Shown piece after piece: positions 24,271-36,883 of a stretch of DNA of 64,000 nucleotides; within the stretch, counting starts at the first letter, position 1; each line of letters starts with the position of its first letter. The position numbers and the translations under genes were made by a program. The notes below the pieces were generated by a model, which did no database searches, had not been told where the DNA came from, and worked only from the letters and a program-made list of their open reading frames with translations. This stretch comes from Diogma glabrata. Taxonomy: Eukaryota; Arthropoda; Insecta; Diptera; Cylindrotomidae. The stretch spans positions 70,908,033 to 70,972,032 of the forward strand of contig OY856187.1 in the NCBI GenBank assembly GCA_963693315.1, given 5' to 3'.

Positions 24271-24470
24271 CACAGCATTCATCCACATTCACAATTTTAT
24301 CAATATTACAAATTGTGCTTATCAACCGATCTGCATTCATACATCCCTTCATGGTTTAATAGTTTTTGGACATTGATATAATCACAAATCCATCATTCGC
24401 AGTCACAATTTTATCAATATTACAAATTTGGCTTATCAACCGATCTACATTCATCCACCATCATCTGAAT
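24271..24470 (+). repeat. Imperfect 114-bp tandem duplication
   Basis: CACAATTTTATCAATATTAC followed by TTATCAACCGATCTxCATTC occurs at ~24289 and ~24403. Each copy is followed by CATCC-rich sequence. Confidence 0.8.
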
Positions 24471-24504
24471 TAATAATCTCTCATTACTACAATCGATCAT
24501 CCTG

Positions 24505-24615
24505 TATCCATATACATCGATTCAACAGTTTGATTCGTACCACCTAATTGGACAAAGAGCGATGAACGGCTGACTCAACCGACACCAGAGGAGCGGGATC
24601 TAACACTGACATGGG
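24505..24615 (+). other. Candidate 5' exon or LTR-element leader ending in a splice-donor-like site
   Basis: A short GC-richer stretch (GACACCAGAGGAGCGGGATC) stands out from the AT-rich flanks and ends ACATGG|GGTGAGTCC, a good donor match. One frame (PPNWTKSDERLTQPTPEERD) is open through it. Whether this is a host first exon or mobile-element leader cannot be decided here. Confidence 0.3.
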
Positions 24616-24639
24616 GTGAGTCCAATTATATTTTTTTTA

Positions 24640-24830
24640 TATATGTGGGTGAATGGGTGCGAGTGTGCAGGTATATGGGCGAGAGCGTGAGTGTTGCATG
24701 GAGTTGTGTATGCGTGTGTATGAGCAGGGATGTAGGTATGAGTGTTTGTGTGCATGTGTGGGTGTGTGGGTGCGTGTGTGAGTGTATGAGGTGCGAGAGC
24801 GTGTGCATGTGTGACAAACCATGGGGGTGG
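24640..24830 (+). repeat. GT-rich imperfect microsatellite
   Basis: About 190 bp made almost wholly of G and T with scattered A (GTGTGTGGGTGCGTGTGTGAG-type). The His/Thr-rich and Val/Cys-rich frames on both strands are by-products of this composition. Confidence 0.85.
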
Positions 24831-25139
24831 ACGTAGAGATCGCGGTTTTCTTCACGTATTGGGGTCGCCAGAGTCTATTTGTTTCACTTAGCTTGTCCTT
24901 GATCCGTTTGTATATTGTCGTACGCGTATTATTGATTATTTGTGCTGGAGTAGCAGGATTTCTTTCTGGTCCCCACAGACTGAAGCTAGTTTGTGGCAAA
25001 AAAATATTATCTCTAGGTGCGCGGCCTGCTATGCCACTTCGCTGATTATTCACCGAAGCAGCGCTTCATTACAATCTTTGGAATCACACGAATGGATACG
25101 AAATGTAAAAAGAGTCAGCCAATATTAAGAATTCAAAGA

Positions 25140-27700
25140 ATAAAGACAAAAAATTAATACAAAATATATATTGGTTCAAATTATTTAAAAATTGTTTTTT
25201 TGTTATTTATTTTAATCATTACCAAATTTATACAGTCCACTAAACAGCAACCATTCAATCATAAACCAGCAAATTTACAACATATTGTTTGTTAGGATGT
25301 TCCGTTTCTACCTGTATTCGTCATAATTTCTCAAATCTGGCGTTTGCCTTACTAAAATTGTTGGTAGATGGCTTTTTGTTGAAAATATTCATATTGCTTT
25401 AATTTTCAGCTCCCTTAGATCGTCAAATTTTTTGCATATGTCCATCACCTTTGCTTTTTTTATAGTTTGCCATTTATTTGTTAATATATTTGTAGCGTAC
25501 TTAACCCAAGTGGAGTGCACCTTCCTATTAATAAAATTTAAGATTAAATTGCGAGAATGAAAAAAACACAGTTATGCCCGATTAGTACACTTCTTTGTGT
25601 TCCCTTTGTTGAGTATCCATAGTCATTTCGCGTAGTTTTTGGTTCGCTGAAACCAAATTTGACCATAAAAATGCTATTATAGTGCAAGTTTATGAGATAT
25701 CAAGGGTAAAAACTGCTATTTCTAGCAATACTAATTTGGTTCTCTCAAGAAACTATACAGATCACTTTGAATTATATGCCTTTATCTTTTAAATGCTGTT
25801 CAATTTGCTCAAATATCACCTTTTTTCTTCAAGATATTCAATTTTGAAAGGTTCAATCCTCCTAGATTGTGTATGTTTCAGATACTTAACTTTCCGAATC
25901 CTTTTTTGTTTTTTTGCTTTTTTTTTATTTTTGATGTTCATTCAAATACTTGTTCAAAATCAAATTTGCTATGGTAGAGAATTTTACCTTCTTGCCTGAT
26001 GTTAATGAGCTGTTGGACCTTCCACCTTTAATGTCCTGCATTAATATGCTAGCTAGTTTCTATTGTCATAGTTTGAGTGCACCGATCAACTGGTTGACCT
26101 TCACGGACGGACCACTAGGCAAAATTCTTATACTACAATATCTTTTTATTTCCTTTTTGCTACAAATATTTCGATATAACAGTTCTATCGATATAACAAA
26201 TCGATATAACAGTTGTCCTCTTTACCTTTTGTTTTACGAATGACGAATTCAGTTATGGGAAGTAGAATATTAGAAAAGATCTAATTCTAGTACTCTGGTA
26301 AGAAATCATTCAAAAAGTTGTATTAGTCTATAGTTTTATTTAGGATCAGCTACGAGAAGATATTTGAACATGATTTTTGTTAACATAAGTTTAAGTTCTG
26401 TGATTTGAAATGCGATTTTCAAGTGAACGAATTAATTTCTTAATATATGTTAGATAAACCAGTCATCATAAACCATAGATAATTGAAGAGGATTTCTTCC
26501 CATTCACTACATTTTACAGCATATAATATTTTAATTATATCACTTACAGCATTTTTTTTGTTTTTACTTCTAAGTTCTTTGATCCACAGATTTGAATGTA
26601 CATATAATTATGTAATAAACAACACAAATTTTCTTTCACCTCACATCTGTAATCTTAAAGCTTGTTGTCACTAATAACATATGCTAACATGAACTGTGTG
26701 ACTCCGGTGATACTATCTGGTACGTCTTGTTGGCAGTTAAATACATCTAAGCCATTTTGAACTGTTGTTGTAGTGGTTCTACATTACTATTTATTATTAC
26801 ACCCATATCACTTATTTGTAATTCTTCCCCCATTAGAAATGGGCAAATTTACAACGATTATTTTTCTCAATTTTGTAACTGAATTTTTTCAACTTTAATT
26901 TCATCCTCCAAAGATTTCTACACTTAATACAACTTAATACAATATGCTACACTTAATACAACTACATAATATTATGCATTTTGAACTTTATTTTCAACGA
27001 ACTTGCGTTCAGTTGATCATTCTATTACATTGCACTGCACTAGTGTCATGAAGTTTTTAATTTTTAATGATCTCAATAGTTCATAAAAAATCCAAGTTTA
27101 ACTTAAAAAAAAAAAATGAAACCAGTGCAACTTCAGTGTTTGTCTGTTTGTAATCAACAAATTTGAGGTGGCTATAAAGATCACTTTTCAAAACGTGAAA
27201 GCGAATCCCAAAATAAATAAAATTCGTATACAGAGAACAATTTAACTTAATTTTTTATTTTATTTTTCCTTCCCATTTTAAGGAACCGAAACTAGAAGTA
27301 GGATAAAAAAATCGTTTTCTGGTCCCACATTCAAGTCTCGCTTTGCACAATCATTTTTAAAATAATCGTTTTTAAGTGTGTCAATAATATGCGTCAATGC
27401 TATACATAACTCAGATCCTTCTAAACTTTGAATTTATAAATTTAAGTGTAAATGTTAATTTACAAACAAACTCGCATGCCGAGGATGCTTTTAAGGTAAA
27501 TTAACAATATATAAATAAATTTTTATGAAATAATGTAGAATTATTTCAACAGGTCCATAAATTAGTTTATTGATTGCATTAATAATTTATAATAATATCT
27601 AGATTAACTGAAAATTCCATATTCGTATCAATATTTTTTCTCTCTTTAAAACTAAGTTAGTCAGTTTAAAGATTTATAGGTAATAATGATACACACATAT
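25140..27700. other. AT-rich stretch with no assignable gene
   Basis: Only short hydrophobic frames from T-rich sequence. A small local repeat of CGATATAACAGTT lies at ~26171-26214. No TIR or splice-framed exon was identified. Confidence 0.5.
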
Positions 27701-27704
27701 TTGT

Positions 27705-27775
27705 GTGTTGAGTTGACTAGTGGCTAGTACGCTAGACTCGAACTCGTAGGACCAGGGTTCGTCAAAGTGTTTTTA
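27705..27775 (+). other. tRNA-derived SINE head
   Basis: AGTTGACTAGTGGCTAGTAC then GCTAGACTCGAACTCGTAGG resembles the D-arm and anticodon region of a tRNA with an A-box (TAGTGGCTAGTACG). GGGTTCG near 27758 is the start of a B-box, but the last half of the T arm is lost. Not a functional tRNA. Confidence 0.5.
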
Positions 27776-30700
27776 AGGAAAACGTCACCAAAACACCGGT
27801 AGTCAACCAATGTGAAACTCGGCCATACAATTAAGTGAATTAAGATTAAAACAGCTGAAAGGAAACTTGTCAATAGCCTACGTTCCTATATGGAGCATAT
27901 ACAACAAAAAATGGTATCCATCAGAGTGTAAGAACAAATTCAAAGAAGGAATTTCTAGTTGGATATAACAAAAATTGTTCAAAAATTGACCTTATACTTT
28001 TTTCTCCGCTATACCCAAAATCGTTTCATCGTGTTGGTCTATGTAATTTTTTTTTTTGCTAATCGTTTTCAAAAGTTAGCATAATAAATTAATAGGAGAT
28101 AATTTTAAAATAATAAAAAAATCAAGTATTTTAAATAAAATACACAAAAACACATGGCGACTAATTAAAAAAAATAATAACATTTTTGATCTAAATTTAG
28201 CAAAAATTTTAAAGTTAAAAAATAACCATAATTTTAGATTGAATTGAGTTGATGACGACGATCATCGAATTGATCATCAAATTATTTTTTTTTTTCAAAT
28301 ATTTATTTTTATACAAGTTGAATGAATCATGAAGATGACATATAAACACACTTCAAAGTTATTAAAATCTTTAAATTTGATTTTTTGGCGTCATTTTGGC
28401 AACGGATTAAGAATGCAAGTTGATTGATAAAATTGTTTACATTTTATGGTTTTGGTTCGAAAACGGACAAATTGTCAAATGAATTCGTAATGATTCCGAC
28501 ATTCGCAATGATTCCGACATAAGTTTATTTAGGAATCTGAATTTGGTTATGTTTAAAAAGATAATTTCGTATTAGCCTTAAGCTTGGAAGCCTGTACTAG
28601 TTGTTTTATTTCCATTCAATTAGATGTTAATCAATCAAATAAAAAAATCTTAGAATAAAACGACAATCATGCGACACATTGGTCGTTGATGATATTTTAA
28701 CAGGATTACTTTTAACCTAAGAACGTAAATTCAATTTATAATGTAGAAAACACCAATTGCTTTGACAAAGTAAGGTTGTGTTATAATTTAAATATTGAAA
28801 AACAATTGAATTTTTCAAAAATATTTTATACATTTGCAATTCAGTAAGACGTTTAGTGGCTTAATCAACTTCTATAAGCTGTAGTGCACTATTGGACACT
28901 GAAAAGTTTTTCATTACATGGAGTTAACCGATCACCACAACTAATATTAGAAGTGCATATACTTGTGTCGAATAGTTCTTTGTTATGTCTTCCCATAAAA
29001 ATGTGTCCATACTGAAAAAAGGGTGCCAGCAAATTTTCATACTCTGAGAATATTTACATATAACTTCAATATTTGTGCGTGTCGTTAGAAAATATTGCTT
29101 GTCCTTTTTAAAATATTTGAGTTAAATCATCACTGGAAATAACACAATAAATTTAAATTACTCTCGTAATTATTTTCACTCATTTTATAAAATTACCACA
29201 ATCATGAAGAAAAGATTTAATAGCTTTTTGCATTTTAAATTTAGAATTGTTTCTTATTTATAATTCAATAAAAAAGTTTGTGGTTGTAAATAAAAACAAA
29301 TAAAAATGGAGAAAAGAGAAATTGAATATGACATATCAGTTATGAACATTTTTTTATATGTCTCTCTTCAATATTTTGTTTCTAAAACTGCAATAAACAA
29401 CATTTTCTCTTCGATCTTTTAATCATTTTTAGGTAAGCAAAGAAGAGTATTTCATGAACCGGAGTGTGTGGAATTACCTTATAAAATATTAAAGAATAAG
29501 TACGGGTTGAGAATATGACGTACATCTGAAATTCTTAATACATTTCAACCTTGAAAAACTGCAACTTTTTCAACGACTTCTATCAATATTATTTTTCTTG
29601 GTATTATTAGTATTACAAACAATAAAACAGAGCATACAATATCATTTAACTGTCATCTAAAAATTTTCTACATGTCGATTTCATCAACTACTCCATTACG
29701 ACAAACATCCAAGTAAATTCGCAAATTATAAACATTCAATCCATTTTTCATAACGACGACATTAAATAAATAAACTTGAGGTTTTCCTTCAAAGATCAAT
29801 CAAATAAGTAAAAAAAATAAAATTATATTAAATGTTTAAAAGAAAACGGAAAAGAAAAGACATTTTACAGTTTTACATGATCAAAGTGATGATTGTGGTT
29901 GAACACATTGGTGCGGTTTTTGTTTTATGTTGGTATACAGCTGAAATAAAGGTACATATGCCTTGAAGTTTGGAGAACCATGAAATTGATGTGAACATAT
30001 TTATTAACCACTTTTTGCGTCATCAGACACGTAAGCACTAATTCTATGACATAAACAATTAAAATCCATGACGCATTTACTAGACATAGAAACTGTAATG
30101 GGATTATAAACATGAGTTTATTTTATTTTTCTTGGAATTTTCACTTTTATTTGTCTTCCACTTTTACGCTAAACATCGATCAATAATAGAAATTAGAAAA
30201 ATAAAAGTTTTTGTTAATTGACTTAGTTTTGTATTGTTACAATTAGTGCATTTATAGAACATAAACGTTATAGATCTTAAACAATAAAGCAACATCAGCT
30301 TTATTATTTTCCGTAGACATTTTGATCTTAACATGTATTGTCTACTCTGTGATAGTTAGTTTCGTCCTCTTCAAGACAAAATCTAAATGGTAAATCAATC
30401 GGTTTCTACTCCAACCCTCACCATATGTTTATTCGTATGATTAAAACCTGTGCATATTTTTTTTTAGTAAAAAGGGTAGATACCATTTCAGACCAAAGTC
30501 CCACAACCGCTTTGCTCTGAGGTGTTGGTGAACGCTTTTTTTTGTGAATTGAACGCTCCAGAGACTATTGATTCGGGCAAAGCATTTCATTTGTACGATG
30601 TGCGGACAACCAGTAGCGCCATTAGTCTCTTTCAGTCGAAATTCGGTGGTTTTATGGAGCAAACATCTAGAAGAGATTGTAGCATTCTGTGTTCCTCAAG

Positions 30701-31132
30701 TGGAAGTCGAAACATCGAAGAAGTCATATATGGTTTTACGAGTTACGAAGAATATCGATTTTTTTTCAAAATATCATCAGAAATATACCTTTTAGGCAAA
30801 AAATAAGCATGACCTTTCTGGTAGAGTATCAAATTTCCTACAAAAATGCATATAACATTTTTTCATTAAATCTGCATATTTCTTCATGAGGTTTTTTAAA
30901 AAATCAACTACGATGATTTTGCGGCACATGTTCTTTTTATTAAAAAAAAAGAAGGCAGTGTTAAGGACTGCCGACAGAAGTGAAAACTTAAATCTATGTA
31001 ATAGCTGTGTCTTCCAATTATTGTAGCATTGCAAATTAAAATTTCAGAATGTTTAAATTAAAATCATTAAAATTATTCTGGGTTTCACATCTATCAGCAT
31101 TCTAAGCAACTATTATGTACATTTTTATATCT
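27776..31132. other. Mostly AT-rich unassigned sequence
   Basis: No element or gene that I can name. At 30561-30806 there is a plus-strand frame after a possible acceptor (CGCTCCAG), reading KHFICTMCGQPVAPL and HLEEIVAFCVPQVEV. It has a C-x2-C pair but no clear family. Confidence 0.4.
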
Positions 31133-31648
31133 TCTATAATAATTATAATAATAATAATAAAATAAAGTGTTTGTCTGTCTGCGTGCGCTCTCCAGCGAAA
31201 TCTGTAGCACACAAGAGTCTGAAATTTTACCAGGAGAAGGCCATTAACAGGTACTAATGCACCTCGGAGCCGAAATTTTAAAATTTAATTTAGTTTTTTT
31301 TAATTAATAATTTTAATTTTCCTAATTGTTAAATGTATGCCTAAATGTATATTATATTTTATACTTGGCTTTATTCAACTTTCACTCAGTTAGAGATTCA
31401 CTCAGAATTACCATTCAAATGGAAAATTAAAGTTGACAAACAAATTCATTTAGATGAAAATTATATACATATTATTTTATTTGTTATTATATACATACAA
31501 TTATATGCATACATTACATTTATTATATACATACAATTATATGCATCAAACACATTACGTTGCAAATAATATTTCTAATTTACAACAAACGTGTTCTTGG
31601 TTTGGTGTATATACATATGTAATACATATTTCATTTGGTTTATATATA

Positions 31649-32937
31649 CTAGGTCATTCAATAAGTCCGTAGGATGACACATAGATGGCGTTACTAGAAT
31701 TTTTTCCATATGATTTTTATTTAGTACTAACCTTCAAACGATACGTGTATAAATTTGACAGCAATCTGACTATTTATTCGTGAGTTATAGCATTTTGTGT
31801 GAAGCAACTTTTGTTTTTGAAAAAAAATGGAAAAAATTTGAATTTCGAATTTTAATAAAGCATTGCTTTTTGATTAAAAAAAATACAGTGGAAACCAAAC
31901 AATGGCTTGATAAACATTATCCAAACTCTGCTCCATCGAGACAAATGGTAGAGAAGTGGATGGCTGAATTTAAATGTGGTCGTACCAGCACAAAAGATGC
32001 AGAGCGCAGTGGACACCCAAATAAGGCTGTTATTCCAGAAAACATCAAAAAAATCCACAAATTGGTTATGAACGATCGCAAATTGAAGGTGCATGAGCTA
32101 GCTGACATTGTAAAGGTAGCAAATGGTAGTGTTTTTACCATTTTACACGAATATTTGGGTATGCGTAGGCTCTGTGCAAATTGGGTGCCGCGTGAGCTCA
32201 CAGTCGCCAAAAAACAACAACGAATCGATGCTTCAGAGGAGTCTTTGGCGCTATTAAACCGCAATAAAAGGGAATTCTATCGTAGATATGTGACAATGGA
32301 TGAGACATGGCTTCATAATTACACACCAGAATCCAAAAGACAGTCAGCTGAGTGGACAGCAGTCGACGAACCGAATCCAAAGCGAGCAAAGACGCAACAG
32401 TCGGCCGGTAAGGTGATGGCGTCTGTATTTTGGGATACGAACGGAATAATATTCATCGACTATCTCCAAAAAGGAACCACCATCAACAGCGAGTATTACT
32501 GTGAACTTTTGGATCGATTGAAGGCTGAAATCGCAAGGAAACGGCCACATTTGCAAAAGAAAAAAGTGTTGTTTCACCAAGATAATAAACCGAGTCACAG
32601 ATCGATGAAAACGATGGCAAAATTGAATGAATTGGGCTTTGAATTGCTTACCCACCCACCATATTCTCCAGATTTAGCCCCTAGCGACTTTTTCCTGTTT
32701 TCAGATCTCAAGAGAATGCTTGCTGGAAAGAAATTTAAGTCCAATGATGAAGTAATCGCTGAAACTGAGGCCTATTTTGACGAGAAAGGGAAATCGTACT
32801 ATAAAAGTGGTATAGAAAAGTTGGAAAATCGCTATACTCGTTGTATCGCCCTCGAAGGCAACTATGTTGAATAAAAAAATCGAGTTTTGTCAAAATGTTG
32901 TTTTTTTCTTACTTATCCTACGAACTTATTGAACATG
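31649..32937 (+). mobile_element. mariner (Tc1/mariner superfamily, DD34D), nearly complete
   Basis: The inner TIR match TTCAATAAGTCCGTAGGAT (31657-31675) has its inverted partner at 32915-32933, 18 of 19 bases matching. Outer bases have diverged, so the ends are good to ~10 bp. The ~1.29-kb length is canonical. The transposase fills the interior. It is inserted in the Helitron at 31133-33314. Confidence 0.9.
31780..32874 (+). CDS. mariner transposase
   Basis: The single frame of 364 codons covers the whole family length (~345). The N-terminal paired-type DNA-binding region has FEFRILIKHCF (20-30) and GRTSTKDAERSG (67-78). WVPREL (135-140) is the linker motif, normally WVPHEL. The catalytic Asp residues are 174 (VTMDETW), 268 (LFHQDNKPSH) and 303 (SPDLAPSDFF), with 34 residues between the last two, the DD34D signature. 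The family's usual ATG (31827) is out of frame because the A-run after it has one base too many. An upstream in-frame ATG (31780) keeps the frame open but adds ~17 foreign residues. Activity is therefore doubtful though possible. Confidence 0.93.
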   Translation: MSYSILCEATFVFEKKWKKFEFRILIKHCFLIKKNTVETKQWLDKHYPNSAPSRQMVEKWMAEFKCGRTSTKDAERSGHPNKAVIPENIKKIHKLVMNDRKLKVHELADIVKVANGSVFTILHEYLGMRRLCANWVPRELTVAKKQQRIDASEESLALLNRNKREFYRRYVTMDETWLHNYTPESKRQSAEWTAVDEPNPKRAKTQQSAGKVMASVFWDTNGIIFIDYLQKGTTINSEYYCELLDRLKAEIARKRPHLQKKKVLFHQDNKPSHRSMKTMAKLNELGFELLTHPPYSPDLAPSDFFLFSDLKRMLAGKKFKSNDEVIAETEAYFDEKGKSYYKSGIEKLENRYTRCIALEGNYVE

Positions 32938-33361
32938 TTCAACGATACATGTTCAAAATATAGAAAATGGGCGTTTCTTTTCCTCTTTTTAGAAACATTG
33001 ATGCAGCAAGTTTTTGCAATGGAACCGTTGAATTGAAGAATAGGATTATGAACAATAATATCAAAGCTAGAGGTTGAAGATGTTTTACTTATTAAGAAAA
33101 TAGGCGTCCCCATTAATTTCAAAAACAAACAAACAATGTAGGTTATTTAAAGAAATCAGTAAAATATATGCAAATATGTCAACAAATGAAGTGATTTGAC
33201 TGGTTTTAGATTAGTATATAAGTCTGGATTTATAAATGATATTATTCTGATTATTATTATTTTCTGCACACAAACTTTTTTATAGGCGTAGCAACGTGCG
33301 CCGGGTCCTGCTAGTTTAAAATAATCAAAACATATCATAGAAAAATTTGCGTCTATCAACA

Positions 33362-33480
33362 CTTTAGAAAGCATGAATTGTTGTGGGACCTTGTTCTTAA
33401 AAGTTTTTTATGTGTTGTTGTGACATACCTTGTAATTTCTACTTCCAAACACATTTTATTTAAAAAAAATAGCGTATCAT
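33362..33480 (+). repeat. Short 3' end of a LINE family (severely 5'-truncated)
   Basis: GAATTGTTGTGGGACCTTGT, TTTTTATGTGTTGTTGTGAC and ACACATTTTATTTAAAAAAA parallel 52770-52862, 57525-57625 (reverse) and 61428-61480. In the last of these the segment directly follows a recognisable LINE RT C-terminus, so it is the 3' end of that element. Confidence 0.7.
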
Positions 33481-34189
33481 CAAAGAATATTCCATAACTT
33501 AGAGTAAGGGATAGTATAGTTGATTGAAAATACTTCATCCCCAGCACCCCTCGGTTAGCCAGTATCACTTTGGCTAATGAGATTGCACTGCTATTGCCAG
33601 TGGTATACGATATCACAAGGTAGCTCATATGCCAATAGCAGGGACTACAGTACGCGTGGTTGTCACACCCATAGATCAACAGTTTTAAATTTTACAAATC
33701 TTCCTGCGGAAAGCTAAGTAAATTAATTGGTATTAATGCGCATTGTTGCCGTTTTTAAATCACTATCGGCTAAGTGTCACCATTTTTAATTATTTTATTT
33801 ATCATGATTGCCATCCAGGTTTAATCATACATAAGCTATGCTTCTTTATATAGAATTTATGCGATTTCCGTCTCGTAATTGTGAGCTTTAAATCATGTCA
33901 GCAATTGTGAGCTTTAAACATGTATTACATACAATTTCAAACCAACAATTTTGATATACAAATGTAATTGTTTCAAGTTGTACTATCTTTCCTACGTTCA
34001 ATATTTATTTAGCTTATTAGCATGATGACAAGAATGCAAATTGCAGAAGATAGTAGCAATATAACTTTAAAAAACTGCATTATAGATCAATTTTTTAAAA
34101 TCCGTAAAAAGAAATTTTTATTATTTTTATGAATTCATGAATAAAAAATAATAATTTTAATGGTATTTAATAAAAATTAAAAAAAAAAA

Positions 34190-34262
34190 TGTACCAGTCC
34201 AGGAATTGAACTCACGATCTACAGAATATCAGTCGAGCGCGATATCCACATCGCAATTTCAA
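34190..34262 (-). other. tRNA-derived SINE head (antisense)
   Basis: Read on the minus strand it gives ATGTGGATATCGCGCTCGAC (A-box region) and later GTGAGTTCAATTCCTGGACT (B-box GAGTTCAATTCC). The layout is tRNA-like, but the B-box has a substitution and there is no good anticodon stem. A run of A lies on the 3' side at 34180-34190. Confidence 0.55.
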
Positions 34263-34559
34263 ATGTTAAGAAATGATGGATGTGTTTCATATTTAAAAAT
34301 ATTTTGCTGTTTTAAAAATTGATGATGCGAATATATAGACTCCATAGAAAATTTTACAACGCGGCTAAAGAAGTTTTCACTTCAAAAAATGCCCTCTTGT
34401 TTTTTTCCCAAACCGAGTTTTTTAGAGGAAGGCATCTGAGAAAATAAAATTTTTAACGATGAGTCTAATATGCAATGATTTACGTGGACAAGCTGTCGCT
34501 TCCATTAACTCATATTTTAAAAACCTTTGTTAAAATTCAAAATAAAATAGAAACCTAGG

Positions 34560-35695
34560 ATTGTGCCTAGCTAGTAATTTTATTCGTTATAAGTTGTAAT
34601 CGTTTAGCAATACAATTTTTTAGTATTCTTTAAACCATTCTGAAAATAAAAAGTCCAAGCGGCACGTATATCCGCTACAAATAGGTAGATTTCGGGACCA
34701 GACAGCTCTGTGTACAAATAGAATTGGATATGTCAGATTAATTTAAATAAAAAATTTAACTAGAAACAGAAAATCCAAAAAATTTATCAAACAACCAAAA
34801 TAAATACATAAACTACTTTCTCAATGCAATTTCGAATAGTTTTGTTTAATTTGGTTAAAACTCCTTAATATCAACCTAAATCCTTTGGTGGATTAACGTT
34901 CTAACTACATCACAACTGCCATACTATAATTTATAATCAACAACAACATCAAACAACTTTTACACCTCAAATATAATACAAATATCTATCAATTGTAAAT
35001 AAGTAATCAATATACATATATTTATTTCAACTAAACCACTTCCAAATATTCCAAAGAAACTATTCCCTTATTCAAAACAATAATAAATCTTCAAAACAAC
35101 AACAACAAACATTCAAAACAAATATTTTAACCTTTTGCAAAAAAAAAAAATTAAAACAAAAAAAATTATATGAAATCTACCTAAAACAAAAGAAATTTTA
35201 TTTGATTGGGATATTTTGGGATTTGTTTGTAATTATATAGCGTTTAGGGGCTTGCATTGAGTTAGTATAATGTTAATTGCATTGGAACTTCTAAGGTTAG
35301 AAAGCTGAAAATTTCTGATGTTATAGTTGAAAAGTTGAATTAGAAGCTAGTATTAGTTTAATCAAAATAGACTCGAAAATGATGAAAGCAAGGCCGTTTG
35401 CGTTTGTTTTTGTTTTAATAGCCACAGGTTCTCAACCTCTGAACTTAAACAATTTGTTTTTTAAGTTTTGGATAGATATAAGTTGGTATCTACGTTTTTG
35501 AATGTTTTCATTTTTGAGCTTGGTCATTTTCATCTAGATCAAGGACAACCAAGTTTAGTAAATTTTTAAAACAACTGATTTTTCAGGAACCCTAAATGCC
35601 AAGGTTGTCATCTCACAAAAAATTAAAAAAAAAGGTTCAAATATTCAATATTTATCAATTTTATTTAAACTTTATGTTTCAAACGGAAGTTATAA
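34560..35695. other. AT-rich stretch with no assignable gene
   Basis: Contains GGTAGATTTCGGGACC at 34685 and ATATGAAATCTACCTAAAA at 35170, which are complementary over AGGTAGATTTC. The same pair occurs much closer together at 36079-36105. Otherwise nothing recognisable. Confidence 0.4.
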
Positions 35696-35697
35696 CG

Positions 35698-35996
<299 letters not shown>

Positions 35997-36078
35997 TTTT
36001 TTTTCATTTTGATTTTCCGTCTCCGCTTATCATATATAGTCGTTTGGCCCCAATATTTTTCCGAAATTCCGAGTGCAA

Positions 36079-36105
36079 TAGGTAGATTTTTATATGAAAT
36101 CTACC
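36079..36105. repeat. Short hairpin AGGTAGATTT...AAATCTACCT
   Basis: TAGGTAGATTT and AAATCTACCTA face each other with a 6-base centre. The right part, TATATGAAATCTACCTAAAA, also occurs at 35169-35188. A similar hairpin lies inside the hAT-like element at ~59875-59912. Confidence 0.6.
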
Positions 36106-36880
36106 TAAAAACAAAGAAGATCTAAAAAATATCTCTATTGTAAGCATTGTACTCCAAATTATTACTAATACTAGATTCAAATTTGCTGTTAAATGAAAAG
36201 TTGATTAATTTGATTAAGCATGTTTAGTATAATTTAGCATGAATTAGAACACAATTTGAGCAATATATTTGAATAAAATTGCTTTAATTAATATTTCAAT
36301 TTTTTTTATAAAATTTTGATGTGTAACATTTAGTTTTTCTCGTAGAATAAGTATTTTCGCAGAAAAATCTACTATTTGGTAGATTCGAAAATATTAACGA
36401 CCTTTTTTTGGTTAATTTATTCTAGAACAAAATTATATTTATTTTAAATAAATAATAAATAATTATATACTTTATTGTATTCATTGACGGCACTTGGCAA
36501 AACATAATTAATAATTTAGTTGAAATTTAATTGAAATAAGTAGTTCATAAGCTCCCGTAGATGGTGTAACAACCGAAATCGATTGAGCGGTTAAGGTTAA
36601 TTTAAATTTTATAATTAATTTTTTATAATTAATTTTAGTTATTTATATTAAACTTAACAAATATACTGTTTGCAAAACAATAACAAGTGTTTATTTCAAT
36701 TAAATAAATAAATAATTAATTGAAATTAGCTCTGTTGTAATAAAAATGTTTTCTGTTTAATTCCGGAATTACAATTATAAGAGGACAAAGTCAACGCATG
36801 GCCTCTTGCCCAGGAAAATCTCCAATTCAATTAAGTTATGAGATATTAACTTAATATTAACTTATAAATCATAAAAAAAA
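36106..36880. other. AT-rich stretch with no assignable gene
   Basis: No coding or repeat signal beyond A/T runs and short TTTATAATTAATTTT duplications near 36606-36640. Confidence 0.5.
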
Positions 36881-36883
36881 GTC

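Larger units (their letters stand above)
31133..33314 (+). mobile_element. Non-autonomous Helitron carrying a mariner insertion
   Basis: The left end TCTATAATAATTATAATAAT, shortly followed by GTTTGTCTGTCTGCGTGCGC and later CACCTCGGAGCCGAAATTTT, matches the usual 5' part of insect Helitrons. The right end GGCGTAGCAACGTGCGCCGG, then GTCCTG and CTAG followed by T, is a Helitron 3' end with hairpin and CTAG at 33311-33314. The preceding base is A and the following base is T, as expected. Without the mariner it would be ~0.9 kb, with no Rep/helicase. Confidence 0.7.

Noticed and set aside
24637..25053. 138-codon minus-strand open frame over the GT-rich region
   Set aside because: Its C-terminal half is Thr/His/Pro-rich translation of the microsatellite. 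The N-terminal half has no motif I can name, and no start or splice context supports it.
31852..32655. Several minus-strand open frames of 60-115 codons
   Set aside because: They are shadows of the mariner transposase on the opposite strand.
33356..33679. 107-codon minus-strand frame
   Set aside because: It overlaps the LINE 3' end antisense and shows no family motif.
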